Assembly: GCA_009733575.1 (NCBI GenBank)
Contig: ML769448.1
Span: 62,001-126,000 of the forward strand
Reading direction: 5' to 3'
From: Gymnopus androsaceus JB14
Lineage: Eukaryota; Basidiomycota; Agaricomycetes; Agaricales; Omphalotaceae
DNA length: 64,000 nucleotides
In this document: positions 22,291 to 33,364 of the stretch, one piece after another
Numbering within the stretch: position 1 is the stretch's first letter
Layout: each line of letters begins with the position of its first letter
Made by a program: the position numbers and the translations under genes
The notes under the pieces: model-generated
Database searches by the model: none
Seen by the model: the letters and a program-made list of their open reading frames with translations, nothing else
Told to the model about the DNA's origin: nothing

Positions 22291-22869
22291 TTATGGTATT
22301 GTCATATAAATATGGTTATGGAACAGCCACTAGGGATCCACATTATAACTGTATGATATGGCTTACAGTTACAGTTATTCAAGTACTCATACTTGTTTGG
22401 AGTAAATTCATCCTCAAGGTTTTGGTATCTTTTTTGTTGTTTTCTATTGTGTATTTTTCCGAAATCCATGAACAGTTGGTTGTAATAATACAAGAGTACC
22501 CAGTCCTGATGATACTATGTATATACTCACACTGAGTTATCAGTACTACTCCAATGCAGCCATATCATTCTAGTCATAGCAGTACCATAACATATAAAAG
22601 TAGGGCTGCAATTAACACAAGTTATATCATGCTTCTGTACCAGTATATCACAGTACCTTAGCTGTCAATGTACTTGTATATCCCAAGTCACCCAAACTCC
22701 ATCACATGAGTTACCTTTCTGAGTTACAAGTACATTGACAGTATACTTGCATTGGTATTGTAGTACTGTAACTGTCATAACTCAGACATATAGCCATATT
22801 CTATGTTAGTGAATATACTGATTAGTTTTGTCCATGGTACTGAGCTATACTCTACATGATTGAATAGTT
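22291..22869. other. AT-rich non-coding stretch
   Basis: No gene is seen. There are short inverted words such as AAGTACATTGACAG near 22727 and its inverse near 22664. Nothing else is identifiable. Confidence 0.35.
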
Positions 22870-22925
22870 CATCAGCAAAACCTGTTTTTTTGCTGGAGGT
22901 CTCCAGAGATCTCTGGAGCTTGACA

Positions 22926-25900
22926 TATTAGAGTTACGTTCCTAGATAGGAAGTAGCAGCAGTAAATCCACACAGGACTTAGTAGTAACAATCACACAGA
23001 TTGATGGGGGACGGCGGTGTTATTACAGGGTATGCTACCTAGGCTTATATACAGTCCTATGTACAAATGATATATCGGGCAAGTGGCTACTGCGTGAATA
23101 TGTGTGAGCTACTGTCCATACGGTAAAGTGGGTACTGCGAGAGAGCAAGTGGATACGGCGAGAGACTGAGTGGAGTCTGCGAGATGATAACAGTGGAGTG
23201 CATGGGATGGTGATACAAACAAGTGGAGACTACGAGAAAGTGTTCCATGTATAGTTCAATAGAACATATTTACCTTTGATATTCCAACACTCCCCTTCAA
23301 ACCTTTGCTAATCCCATGGATGCTGTGAAGTGTTTGGCTTTCATCGAAGGTAAGGCTTTGGTGAAGATGTCTGCCATCATGTTTTCAGTAGGGCAGTATG
23401 TAAGACAAATTTTACCTTCCTCAATGACATAGCGGATGAAGTGATATCGGATATCAATGTGTTTGGTCCTGGCATGAAAATGATCATCCTTCGCCAATGC
23501 GATGGCGGACTGATTGTCTGACATGATAGGGATCGCATGAGTAATTGGACCAAAGATTTCTGACAAAAGATTCCTAAGCCAGATTGCTTCCTTTGCTGCA
23601 TGGGTCAAAGCAATATACTCGGCTTCCGTGGTGGATAAAGAAATGGTATCCTGTTGTTTCGATGACCAAGATACTGCTCCGCCATTCAACATAAAAATGT
23701 ACCCGGAAATAGCATGTCGATCCTCTTGGGACATACCATCCGCATCCGTATAGCCTTGGACTGTCTCCTGGTTGCTCGTACTGAGCCAAAAGTCTCGAGT
23801 GTATTTGAGATAGGCATAGACATGGTGTACACCATTCCAATGAGTGATGCCGGGGTTTTGTGAAAAGCGAGCAAGGATAGAGACTGCATACGTGATGTCA
23901 GGTCTCGTAGCAACGGATAAGTACTGGAGAGCGCCAAGGGCCTCTCTGTAGGGTTTGTCGCGCATGAAAGCGATATCCTCAACTGTTTTGGGTGATTGGT
24001 CTTTGGTGAGGTGAATGTGGGGATCGAAGGGAATAGAGAGTGGCTTTATATCCGAGAATCCATAGCAAGAGAGTATGGCATCAATGTATGACCACTGGGA
24101 TAGGTGAATTGTCCTATTATGGAGAGATCTTTGGATCTCGATCCCAAGTAGCCAATGGATTTCTCCGGAATCAACAACTTCGATTATTGCCCCAATATCT
24201 TTCTTCAATTTCTCCATGATGGCCAGGGTTTTGGTAACCAATGTCATGTCGTCAACATGTATGAAAATGATGGTGAAGGGATTAGTGCAATAGAAAACAG
24301 TGTGATCAAAATCAGACCGTTTAAACCACAGTTGGGTCATGATTTCCCTGAATCGCATGTACCATCATCAACCGGCTTGTTTAAGTCCGTAAAGTGCGAG
24401 TTTAAGCCGTAAAGTTTGACCTGGTTTTACCCCTATATCAATGCCTGGAGGTGCCTTCATAAAAATGCGCTCGTTGTCGTCCAATTTCCCGTAAAGGTAA
24501 GCTGATTTTACGTCCATTTGGTGAATAATCTTCTCAGCTCCAATGCTAAGTATAGCACGGGCTGATGCAAGTTTTGTGACAGATGTGAATGTTTCATCTG
24601 AGAAGTAGTCAACGTCTGGGATCTGATTAAATCCACGTACAACAAGACGAGCTTGGTGTCCTGTAATGTGACCTCGTTCATCCTTCTTGGTCCAATAGAC
24701 CCATTTGGATGTGAGAATATTGGCATCTGGAGGTGGAGTGACAATTGTATAGGTTCCACGCTCCTGGAGTCTGGAGATTTCGTCCTTCATGGCATTGTAC
24801 CATTTGGAGCTGTCAGGTCGTCGCATAGCTTCTGCAACAGATAAAGGATCAGATTTGATTTCTGATGTTACCTGACCTAGAGATGCGGTAAGATGTCGCA
24901 ACTCATCACTTCCTTCTCCAAGTCCTTCAATGACGTCCCTGATCTTCTTAGTGGGTCGTCTGACTCGTTTCCCAGATACTTTGTCTGGTGCAATTGGTTC
25001 GGCAATCTCCTCTGGACCTGGTATGACAGGCTGTTCCGACTCGGTGACCGATGTTCCTAAATTTCCCAAATTTCCATCCTCCCCTTCAACGGGTTGGATC
25101 TGCCTGTCAGAGAAAACTACATTCCTCTCCGTTGTGACAGTGTGACCTGTTGGCCAGTAGATGTAGTGACCATTCGATTTGCGTTCGAGTCCTATCCAGT
25201 GTCCTTCCTGGGCCTGTGGTTCCAATTTACCGGGTTCCTTTTCTCGTTTAACATAGATGATACTGCCAAAGATTCGAAGATTAGTAATGTCCGGTTTAAC
25301 ACCAAACTGTTTCTCATATGGAGTGGCCATTCCAATGGCCTTCTTTGGCGTTCTGTTCCAAACATATACCGCGTATTTCATCATGAATCCTCAAAGCCAT
25401 TTCAGGAGTCCTGATGAGATCAAAAGACTTCGAACTGCGTTCAGCAATGTTCGATGTGCGCGTTCTGCTATACCATTGTGTTCCGGGGTGTCGTGTACTG
25501 TGAGACATTGTCGTGTCCCAATGCGTTCCAGATATGCCGTGAATTCGTTACTGAGAAATTCTCCCCCTTGATCAGAGTGGAGAACTTTAACAGTTGTGCC
25601 GTATTGAGTTTGGAGACCTGTTTGGAGAACCACGTACTGTGTGAATGACTCGTCCTTCGACTTCATTTGAGGTTCCTCCAACCAGTCAGTTGCTTTGTCA
25701 ACTAAAGTCAGCGTGTAAGTGCAGTGGTTTACTGTCCTGACTTGTGATGGTCCCCACACATCCATGTGGAAGACGTCTCCAAAATTCTCTGCACGTGGAG
25801 ATGATTGCACCTGAGCGATAGGATACCTGGATGCTTTCCCAAGCATACAAGCGCGGCATTCTGGTTCGTCCATTTGCTTTGGATCCAATCCGATTCCACG

Positions 25901-28426
25901 AACCTGGTTGTCTCGGAACATATGCTTCACGTAAGCATAGTTGAGGTGACCCAAGATGCAGTGTGCCTCGTAAAGAGATACCAATCTGCCAATCTTAGTC
26001 GAATAAGTGTGTTCCCTTGATGGGATCTGGTATAGTCCGTTAATCTTTGGGATAACTCCCACGAGTTTGCCCTGGCAATCTCTGATCGTCATTTTACCAT
26101 TTGCGGTATGGATGGCGTAACCATCACTGTCCAGTTTTCCCAGTGATATGAGTGTGTTGGGGGTGTCTGGGCATAGAAGGGTGTTAGGGAGCTTTAACAT
26201 TCTTATCTCTTGTTCAAATGTTGGAAGTCCCAGATGGAGTGTGCCGGAGATGTTTGCTGTGAAGGTTTCCGCGTTAGCAGCCTGGATGACTCGTGTTGGA
26301 ATCTCCCATTGATTCCTGAGTTCGTCGGTGAGTGGTGTCATGTGGGTAGAGCATCCGGAGTCAAAAAGAATTGCTCCGTAACTGTGGGCTGCAGCGTAAG
26401 TGTCGACGTATACTTCTTCCTCCTCTTCATTGTTAAGAGTAAGAGGTGGCGGACTGTCGACTTTGATGTTTTGCACTATATCAGAATTGTATTTCTGACA
26501 TCTGTGATTGCTCGGTGATGAAAGAGCTAATTCGAATTTATCAGCTATTTCGGAAAAATCGAAAACAAGATTCCCATGCTTAGCAGGAATTTCGATTGCT
26601 GCCCATGATGACTCTGGTACTTCCTCAATCATGGATGAGGATGCCACTTCGCTGTTCTTCGGCCTATCTCTCCAGTTTTCATCCGACTTCTTCTTCTGTT
26701 TCTCTTTAGGAGCCTTCGTCTCCTTGGCCTCGTTGGCCTGGCTGCGTTTCTCCGATGGACATTGATTTCCAAAGTGACCTTTACCTCCGCAGTTGTAACA
26801 AACAGAGTCCTGACGACTCGTTGATCCTCCGCGGCCTCGACCTCTGCCTCGGGAATTTCCCCTAAAGGAATTTCTGCGACCTCGGAAACCTCCTCTTCCC
26901 CTGTGACCGGCATAGTTTGCCGATTCCTTCTTGTGATCATGTCGCATTTGGTGTACCATTGATTCGGCACGAATTGTAGAGATGAGCTCTGCAGGACTGA
27001 GCTTCTTGTCGGATTTAGCGGAGAAAACAGCCAATGCATTTATCGTAGCTTTGAAGGTGTCTGGGACAGAGGACATAATGGTGTTGACAAATATATTGTC
27101 GTTGATACCTTCGGAATATTCCATCCGATAACCTGCCAATGATCGCATTAAGCAAATCACTATCCTTTCCCCTATGCTCCTCGTTTGATCCTTGAGCAAG
27201 ATCAGGTTGCGGATTCCATTCCAAATAACGCTGATAGCCGATAGATCTGGCTGTGAATTCCACTCGAGTTTTCCACGTGTCCCAATTTGATCCGTCCGAC
27301 TTTAAGGTTGTAACCTTATCAAAAGCTTTATTTGCTTTGGACATTTTGTTGTCGTCATCGGAATCAGCAATTAAAGCGCCTGGTGATCCGGGATCTGATG
27401 GCGATGGGGTTCTGTGTGTAGAAGGTGGTTCCGTATTTGAATATGGAAATTGGGGTGCGGTGCCCTGTGGAGATGATTGTGGAGGTGTAGGTGGGGTTGG
27501 TTCGCGTTTCGGTGCAGGTGATTGTGTTGGAGCGGGAGTATGCTGTTGTGAGGATGATGCTATAGGCTGAGCAACAGGTGCTTTAGTATCCTCTTCTTTG
27601 TCGTCGTCTTCGTTATCGTCGGCGATGTGTCATAGGTGACTTCTGATGATTTGCTCCTGCTCTTTCACGATGGGTTTCACAAAATCTGCTAATTTACCTG
27701 TCCAAAGTACGTCGTATCGGTTTAGGCAATGTTGTTTGTCGCACTGGCTCCACCTTCCAGTGGTTCGGCTTTTGTATCTGTCGACTAATTCGTCAATATC
27801 AAAGATGTGTGGGTGTTCTTTACAAGGAACAGTGTCGTCTGTGGGAGGTAATGGTACTAATCTCTGCTGTGGTGTTACAGCTTTGCTACTCGATGAGCTG
27901 GCTTGTTCCGATGCAATGGAACGTTGTTGAGTTACTGGTGGTGGTGCTTGTTGTGATTTTATCTCCTGTCGAGTTCGTAGTGGTGGAGGATCTGGCCTGG
28001 GTGGCATGAACAAGCGTTATGGCAATATGATGCGTCAATGGTTAAGGCCGGGGCCCATAACCTATTAGAGTTACGTTCCTAGATAGGAAGTAGCAGCAGT
28101 AAATCCACACAGGACTTAGTAGTAATGATCACACAGATCGATGGGGGACGACGGTGTTATTACAGGGTATGCTACCTAGGCTTATATACAGTCCTATGTA
28201 CAAATGATATATCGGGCAAGTGGCTACTGTGTGAATATGTGTGAGCCACTGTCCATACAGTAAAGTGGGTACTGCGAGAGAGCAAGTGGATACGGCGAGA
28301 GACTGAGTGGAGTCTGCGAGACGATAACAGTGGAGTGCATGGGATGGTGATACAAACAAGTGGAGACTACGAGAAAGTGTTCCATGTATAGTTCGATAGA
28401 ACATATTTACCTTTGATATTCCAACA
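22926..28426 (-). mobile_element. Copia copy B, full-length LTR retrotransposon (5.5 kb)
   Basis: Two 364-bp LTRs (22926-23289 and 28063-28426) bound the element. A 5-bp target duplication TGACA lies at 22921-22925 and 28427-28431. The polypurine tract on the coding strand reads GGTTTGAAGGGGAG just before the 3' LTR. The LTRs differ at only a few positions, so the insertion is younger than copy A. The internal reading frame is broken (see next entry), so it needs help from another copy to move. Confidence 0.92.
23297..28013 (-). pseudogene. Copia copy B gag-pol with gag deletion and stops
   Basis: Transcribed on the minus strand from 28013. Gag starts in a proline-rich region and meets a TGA at 27630. 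Relative to copy A about 170-180 nt of gag are missing near 27112, joining FRR… to GINDNIFVN in another frame. Downstream one sees a zinc knuckle (CYNCGGKGHFGNQC), protease (ILFDSGCSTHMTPL), integrase (CILGHLNYAY, LHSDQGGEFL, PEHNGIAERAH), reverse transcriptase (VVRGFNQIPDVDY, FIHVDDMT) and RNase H (TEAEYIALTHAAKEA, HARTKHIDIRYHF). A TGG-to-TGA stop lies at about 25389, and a double TGA near 24366 separates the palm from the rest. Most of pol is otherwise readable, unlike in copy A. Confidence 0.88.
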
Positions 28427-28554
28427 TGACAGCTGTCAAAAAGACTGTCAATTTTCTCCAGAAATCTCCAGAGGTCTCTGGAATAGGGTACCTTGCTCCA
28501 GAGATGTCCCAAATGAATGGGTTTTCTCCAGCGAAAATACGAGTTTTGCTGATG

Positions 28555-28784
28555 TTGGTCAAAAGCAGTAATGATACTGTAACTATATCTATATTCATGT
28601 GGCTGTTAGGGATCTGCACCGCACTGTGTATGGTTATGGCTGTAGAAATACAACCTGTAAAATGAGCAAAATAGCTCTTTAAAGTACAGTATATGGGTCC
28701 CAGCAGCTGTACTGTATATTGTATTTTTATGGTATACAGTGCACCAGATGCTGGTCTGCAGGGTCCCGGTCAATACTAGCATCA
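28555..28784. other. Non-coding spacer
   Basis: Between the MITE end and the fold-back element. No gene is seen. The sequence around 28680-28745 has GTACAGTATA-like words but no clear element boundary. Confidence 0.3.
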
Positions 28785-29098
28785 GGAAAAATGGTCTGGG
28801 CCCAGGATGACCCCAGGTCACTTAGGCAGCCTAGGCCACCTAGGAATAATGCAAAAACTTTGGACACCTCAGGTATCCTAGGCCTCCTAGGCATCCTAAG
28901 CATCCTAAGCCTCCTAGGCATTCTGGGGCCATCCTGGGCTGTCCTGGGCTGTCCTGAGGCATCCTGGGGCAACCTGAGGCAACCTGAGGATACCCGAGGC
29001 CTAGGATACCTGAGGTGTCCAAAGCTTTTGCATTATTCCTAGGTGGCCTAGGCTGCCTAAGTGACCTGGGGTCATCCTGGGCCCAGACCATTTTTCCT
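28785..29098. mobile_element. Fold-back element with about 100-bp inverted arms
   Basis: The arm starting AGGAAAAATGGTCTGGGCCC (about 28785) is repeated inverted, ending at about 29098, over roughly 100 bp with few changes. Both arms contain the CACTTAGGCAGCC and CCTAGGATACCTGAGG words. The roughly 110-bp centre consists of short CCTAGG / CATCCTGGG / CAACCTGAGG repeats. There is no coding capacity and I cannot find a clear target duplication. Confidence 0.85.
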
Positions 29099-29101
29099 AA
29101 T

Positions 29102-29335
29102 GTAAGAATATTTATACAGTGCCACTGTAACTGTACTGGTGCCACCGTAAATATGGTGCCAATTTACCCATAGTCATACAGTGCCACTATGACCATATTT
29201 TATAGTGCCACTGTAATCATACTGGTGCCACTGTAAATATAGTGCCACTCTAGCCATAGTCATACAGTGCCACTATGACCATATTTTATAGTGCCACTAT
29301 GACCACATTTTACAGTGCCACTCTAATCATATTTA
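29102..29335 (-). repeat. Inverted second copy of the GTGGCAC array
   Basis: Reads as the reverse complement of part of 21822-22190: GTGCCACTGTA words spaced by CATAGTCATACA and CCATATTTTATA. The similarity ends at the same point (ATAAATATGATTAG) as at the left edge of the first array. Confidence 0.8.
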
Positions 29336-29935
29336 TCAGGACAAGGGTATTGTCTGTTGATGTATCCAACAAGTTTCTGGAGGCGGAGATAGGCCAGCAT
29401 GCCAGTAGACCATGTGCTATAGTTGGCACCATCCAAATAAGGAATAACGGTAATGGCAGAGGAAGACATTGTTTGATAAGAGTTCTATAATTGGGGGAAA
29501 TGGCCGCAAGCGGCGAGGGCCAAACCATTTTTGGTTTGAAGTTGCCGAGTTGTGGTGCTCAATGGATTTGGAAATATTTGGATATATGGAGATAAGTCTG
29601 GACAAAACATCCATATAAGGAGCCAAACCTAAAAGGTTCGGCAATAAAAGAAAGTCAGCAACATTCAATTAAGAAGTGCATGATTCAGTTATGAACATCG
29701 AATCCATTCAACATGTCTTTTACCCATTGACTTAGTGTTAGGTGTTGATTGCATTTTTTAATTCCATCCATATTTCCATCTCCAATCTGATCATTCCTAT
29801 CAGCATCGGCAAGTGTTTATAAAAGGCTATGTACTAAAACCATATGCCAATAGAAAACCATTTGTTTGATGTTCTACTGAAAGTGCCAAAAGATCAATTA
29901 AGATCAATTTTGCACATTAAGGTGCACAATCATTC
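29336..29935. other. Unassigned stretch, possible decayed coding DNA
   Basis: Minus-strand fragments between 29310 and 29668 give tryptophan-rich peptides (KWFGPRRLRPF, then GWCQL) that change frame. They could be a decayed gene, but I do not recognise a family. Nothing is seen in 29670-29935. Confidence 0.3.
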
Positions 29936-30119
29936 TACATCAGCAAAACCTGTATGTTGCATTTTGATTCCCACAGGATTACTTACAGCGCTTTCGGAAA
30001 TCCTTGTCAAAATTGAAATTTTGACAGCTCCATCATTTTAAATAAATATAATTCTCAAAGCGGAAATGCCTCATGTGCCATCAAGCGCTTGCTCTTACCC
30101 TTATCTGAGATAGATAACT

Positions 30120-30185
30120 GTGTGAATCTTTACAAAACCTTGCAGTAACCTGCTCGTTACTGCAAGGTTTTGTAAAGATTCACAC
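30120..30185. repeat. Perfect 30-bp hairpin upstream of the transposase
   Basis: Arms at 30120-30149 and 30156-30185 are perfectly complementary (the left arm begins GTGTGAATCTTTACAAAACC), with a 6-nt loop CTGCTC. It lies between the left TIR and the ATG at 30220. A perfect match over 30 bp in an otherwise mutated element suggests either a recent origin or selection. The role is unknown. Confidence 0.9.
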
Positions 30186-30219
30186 GCCTCTTGTCTTACC
30201 GTGCACATTCACATCTGAA

Positions 30220-31351
30220 ATGGTTTTCCGCCAAATAAGCAAGGACCTAAAGGATAGAGCACTCTGGCTTCGTGAAAATGACTATATTGATGATGAAATT
30301 GCTGCTTTACTTGGTGTGTCTACAAGAAGCATATACCGATGGCAGGATAATCTCGAGACTCACGGGTCTGTCATCCCACCTTCCAATATACTTCGGGGAA
30401 GGCCATCTGCTATAAATACTCAGATCAGGGAGGATCTCATTGCTTTATCTGCCGAGTCCCTGGAGTTCTTCCTGGATGAGATCCAGGATTGGATCGCAAT
30501 CACGCATGAAACAGCCATTTCACGCTTGCAACTTTGGCAAATTATTGAGGATTGTTCAATCTCTTATAAGAGGCTTCGTCGTGCTGCAGCAGAGCGTGAT
30601 GAAGCACTTGTCAGTCACTGGCGTCAAGTGTACCAGCAATCATACACCGCTGCACAAATTCTTTGGATCGATGAAACTAGCAAGGATGATCAGTACAATA
30701 TACCGTCATTATGGCCGTTCTGTTATCGGTGAACGTGCCACTATTTCTGCCAACTTCATCCGGGGAGATCGTTACTGCTTGTAGCTGCTCTTGGTCTCGA
30801 GGGATATGCAGCTACTCGAGTTGTTCCAGGGTCATTGGATGGAGATGAATTCTTCGATTTTGTCATTGCAGATGTGGTATGTTGCCCAGCTTTATAAATA
30901 ATCAATAATCTCCGAATGTTTAGTGAACATTTATAGCTCCCCATGATGAACCCATTCCCTGGAGACAGGAGTATCATAATAATGGACAACTGTCAAATTC
31001 ACAAGTCAGAAGCTTTGCATGAGATTGTAGAGTCTTTTGGTATGATCTATTTTTTACCTTGCAATTGTATTACAGCGATTCATTTGAACCTAGGCTGCAA
31101 CATTGTTTTCCTTCCGCCTTATTCACCTCACCTCAATCCAATTGAAGAAAGCTTTAGTGCAGGTAATTCACATAAACTTGGACTTGTCCGAACTCTGATT
31201 GTCTCTAGTAAAAGCATATCTGCGAAAGAACTGGAAGGATGCACAGGATGCAGACACTGACCCAGAAATATATCTACTTCAGGCTGCATCAACCGTCACC
31301 GCTGAGAAGGCCAATGGATGGATAAGGCATGCTGGTTATATTGTGCAATAG
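30220..31351 (+). pseudogene. DD34E mariner transposase, two frameshifts
   Basis: The N-terminus (residues about 8-55) is a helix-turn-helix region (WLRENDYIDDEIAALLGVSTR). The core has the first Asp in LWIDETSKDD, the second in IIIMDNCQIHKS and Glu in HLNPIEESF. Thirty-four residues separate the last two when the GTATGA…CTAG intron at about 31040-31091 is removed. Further introns are visible near 30878-30937 and 31160-31206. A one-base insertion near 30689 (GATGATCAGTAC) and a one-base deletion near 30781 break the frame, while the code on both sides stays readable. The gene is either recently dead or affected by base errors. It would act on the element's own TIRs. Confidence 0.8.
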
Positions 31352-31510
31352 AGTTCAAGCGTCGACTCCAACTAAAATTATATACAAAGATAGTACACTA
31401 TTACTGTCAACCAACGTATTATAGTAAGATATGATGTGGAAGCAATGAGAAGGTAGCCATTCGAGGCTCAAGTAATATGATACATAATCTCCGAGAACAT
31501 AAAAGCAATA

Positions 31511-33364
31511 TCAAACCTTGAGACTTGCACGATAAGCCTTATTTGACTTCACAACACGATCCCAACTAAGCTTTGTGAAGCCTGCCTTCAACCAGTCCTC
31601 CTGTGGATAATCCGTCAAATTGTCGCCAGGCTCGAACTCGATTTTGATCAGGCGCGCTTCAACCGCAGTCAATCGATATTTTGTGCAGAACTCGTTAAGC
31701 GAGATGATAGTTTCGGGAATGGGCGGTGATGATGAGCGAATGTTGTGAGCATGGGAGGAGGATGCAGATGGTGCAAACGGAGCCTCGAATGGTATGTTTA
31801 GGAAGCCTTGACCAATACCACTCTGCATACGGCCCATTGACAACATCATTTGCATCTGTGTTTGAGCCGCATTGAGTGAAGCAAGCTGAAGAGCAAGAGC
31901 ATTGTTGACTGGAGCACTAGGTCCCACAACTATGCTAGTCTCAGCCATAGAAGAAGGCTCGCTAGTTACAGCAGGCTTTTTCGAGGTTTTCAACGAATGT
32001 GATGCAGCGAACCAGCCTTCGCCAATTGGAATTCGAGTAATATCCACGGATGGAACAGGCATCTCCTGCTCACGACGCTGCAAGAATATACATCTATAAA
32101 GAATATGACGATAGAATAATAGGGAAGCTTACAATTTTTCCAGCCCACTGAAGTGCGCGAGCACGGTAACCAACATCAAAGTGCTGACTCGTCACAACAT
32201 GAACAAAGCAGCACAGGGATGCATGCTTCGGATCATTGCAGGCCTTTCCTGGTGCATATCGCGCTTTGATTTCACTGACAATACTCTCCAAGTTGTCGTC
32301 AAGTTTAGCCTGAGATACTATCAGTGGTGAATCGAAAAATCTAAATAGACAGTTGCACTGGCCTTTTTTGACATCGGTCCAATATCATCACTGTCACCTT
32401 CATATTCATCTGTCCGAGGAGCGACAAGGACCAGAGACGAGCCCATGGTCATAGCGGAGATAGTGTTGCTGACCTCCAAGGGCTAAACACAAATGCGATT
32501 AGAATCGGGAAAAATAGGTCATGCTAGAGTTGTACCGGTTCCATCTCAACATATATCAATTTCTCTTGGCGTTTACGTGCCTCAAGGCGAGTAAGAAGGT
32601 GAGTATAATGGTTATTGTCCTGCAGCGGAAATTTTATATCTCGTTTAGTGAAATACCACTGAAAGGTATCAATACGCAATTGACGAGTATCTTGTACTCG
32701 GACCTGCTGTGCGGCATTGGATAAAAAACTGTCCCATGTCGTGGCCGATGGAAGGTTAACGGGACCGTACATCTTTGGTGGATTCTTTGTAACCTTTGCA
32801 GCCTTTCCACCACGTCCTCTGGTCACAGTGTCCTTTTGAAGCACAAGGAAAGCCGTCGAAAATGTATATGGTGGACTGAGACTGCGTGATTTGGGGATGG
32901 CGGCTGGGGTTTTTCGTGGTCGACCACGACGTTTTTGAGTACTAGACCCAGCGGGAAGCACATCATCCTGCAATGTGGTGGCAGTCTGTGGTTTGGCCTT
33001 TGGTGGTCAACCACGCAGACGTTTTGGCTGCTCCGCGAGCACATCAGAGTCACCATGAGGATGTTCATATGCAATAAACTCTACGCCGCCATCATGGCAA
33101 GGTTGATGAGAAGCTAGTAAATAATTGAAATGATGTTATCCTTCAAAAGACTCAAGAGATTGACAGCAAGGAAAGATATTCACCTTGTATAGTTTCTGGT
33201 ATAGATTCAATTGAGGAAGCACGTCGTAGACGGAATTCTTCTTCATCAAAACCGGCAAGAGATATTTCTGATCCTGGAGAGTGAGCCTGAGGAGAACTGG
33301 AAATAAGTGGTTTATAGTTCCACTCAGAGTCGTCTGACTGGTCATTCGTTGCATCCTCATGCAT
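31511..33364 (-). CDS. AT-hook protein encoded inside the mariner, with one nonsense codon
   Basis: Several exons join in one frame on the minus strand. The first, acidic exon starts at the ATG at 33364. The second begins near 33115 and has two AT-hooks, KRLRG(stop)PPK and KRRGRPRK. Then come an LEV…MSKKA piece, a Cys/His-containing piece (CNDPKHASLCCF…HFDVGYRARALQWAGK), and a C-terminal exon (32083-31511) ending with a SAM-like stretch (EFCTKYRLTA…DWLKAGFTKLSWDRV). AT-hooks bind AT-rich DNA minor grooves, so a role in binding the element ends or chromatin is plausible but inferred. The first AT-hook holds TGA at 33007-33009, where CGA would give a normal RGRPPK. Similar Agaricomycete hypothetical proteins exist to my recollection, but I cannot search. 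Confidence 0.6.

Larger units (their letters stand above)
22870..28554. mobile_element. CATC/GATG MITE split by Copia copy B
   Basis: The left part, 22870-22925, starts CATCAGCAAAACCTGT. The right part, 28432-28554, ends GTTTTGCTGATG. The dinucleotide TT flanks both sides (22868-22869 and 28555-28556). Without the Copia element the MITE would be about 179 bp and would align with the uninterrupted 177-bp copy at 34811. The Copia insertion duplicated TGACA, taken from the TGACAGCTGTCA palindrome in the MITE centre. Confidence 0.85.

Noticed and set aside
24155..25571. Plus-strand open frames within Copia copy B
   Set aside because: They are shadows of the minus-strand pol gene, which has clear integrase and reverse transcriptase motifs.
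28719..29145. 107- and 101-codon frames in the fold-back element
   Set aside because: They only read through the inverted repeats; Leu/Gly/Pro-rich repeats come from the CCTAGG words.
30120..30185. tRNA or transcription terminator
   Set aside because: There is no cloverleaf and no conserved tRNA box; a perfect 30-bp stem with a 6-nt loop in a transposon leader is better called a hairpin.
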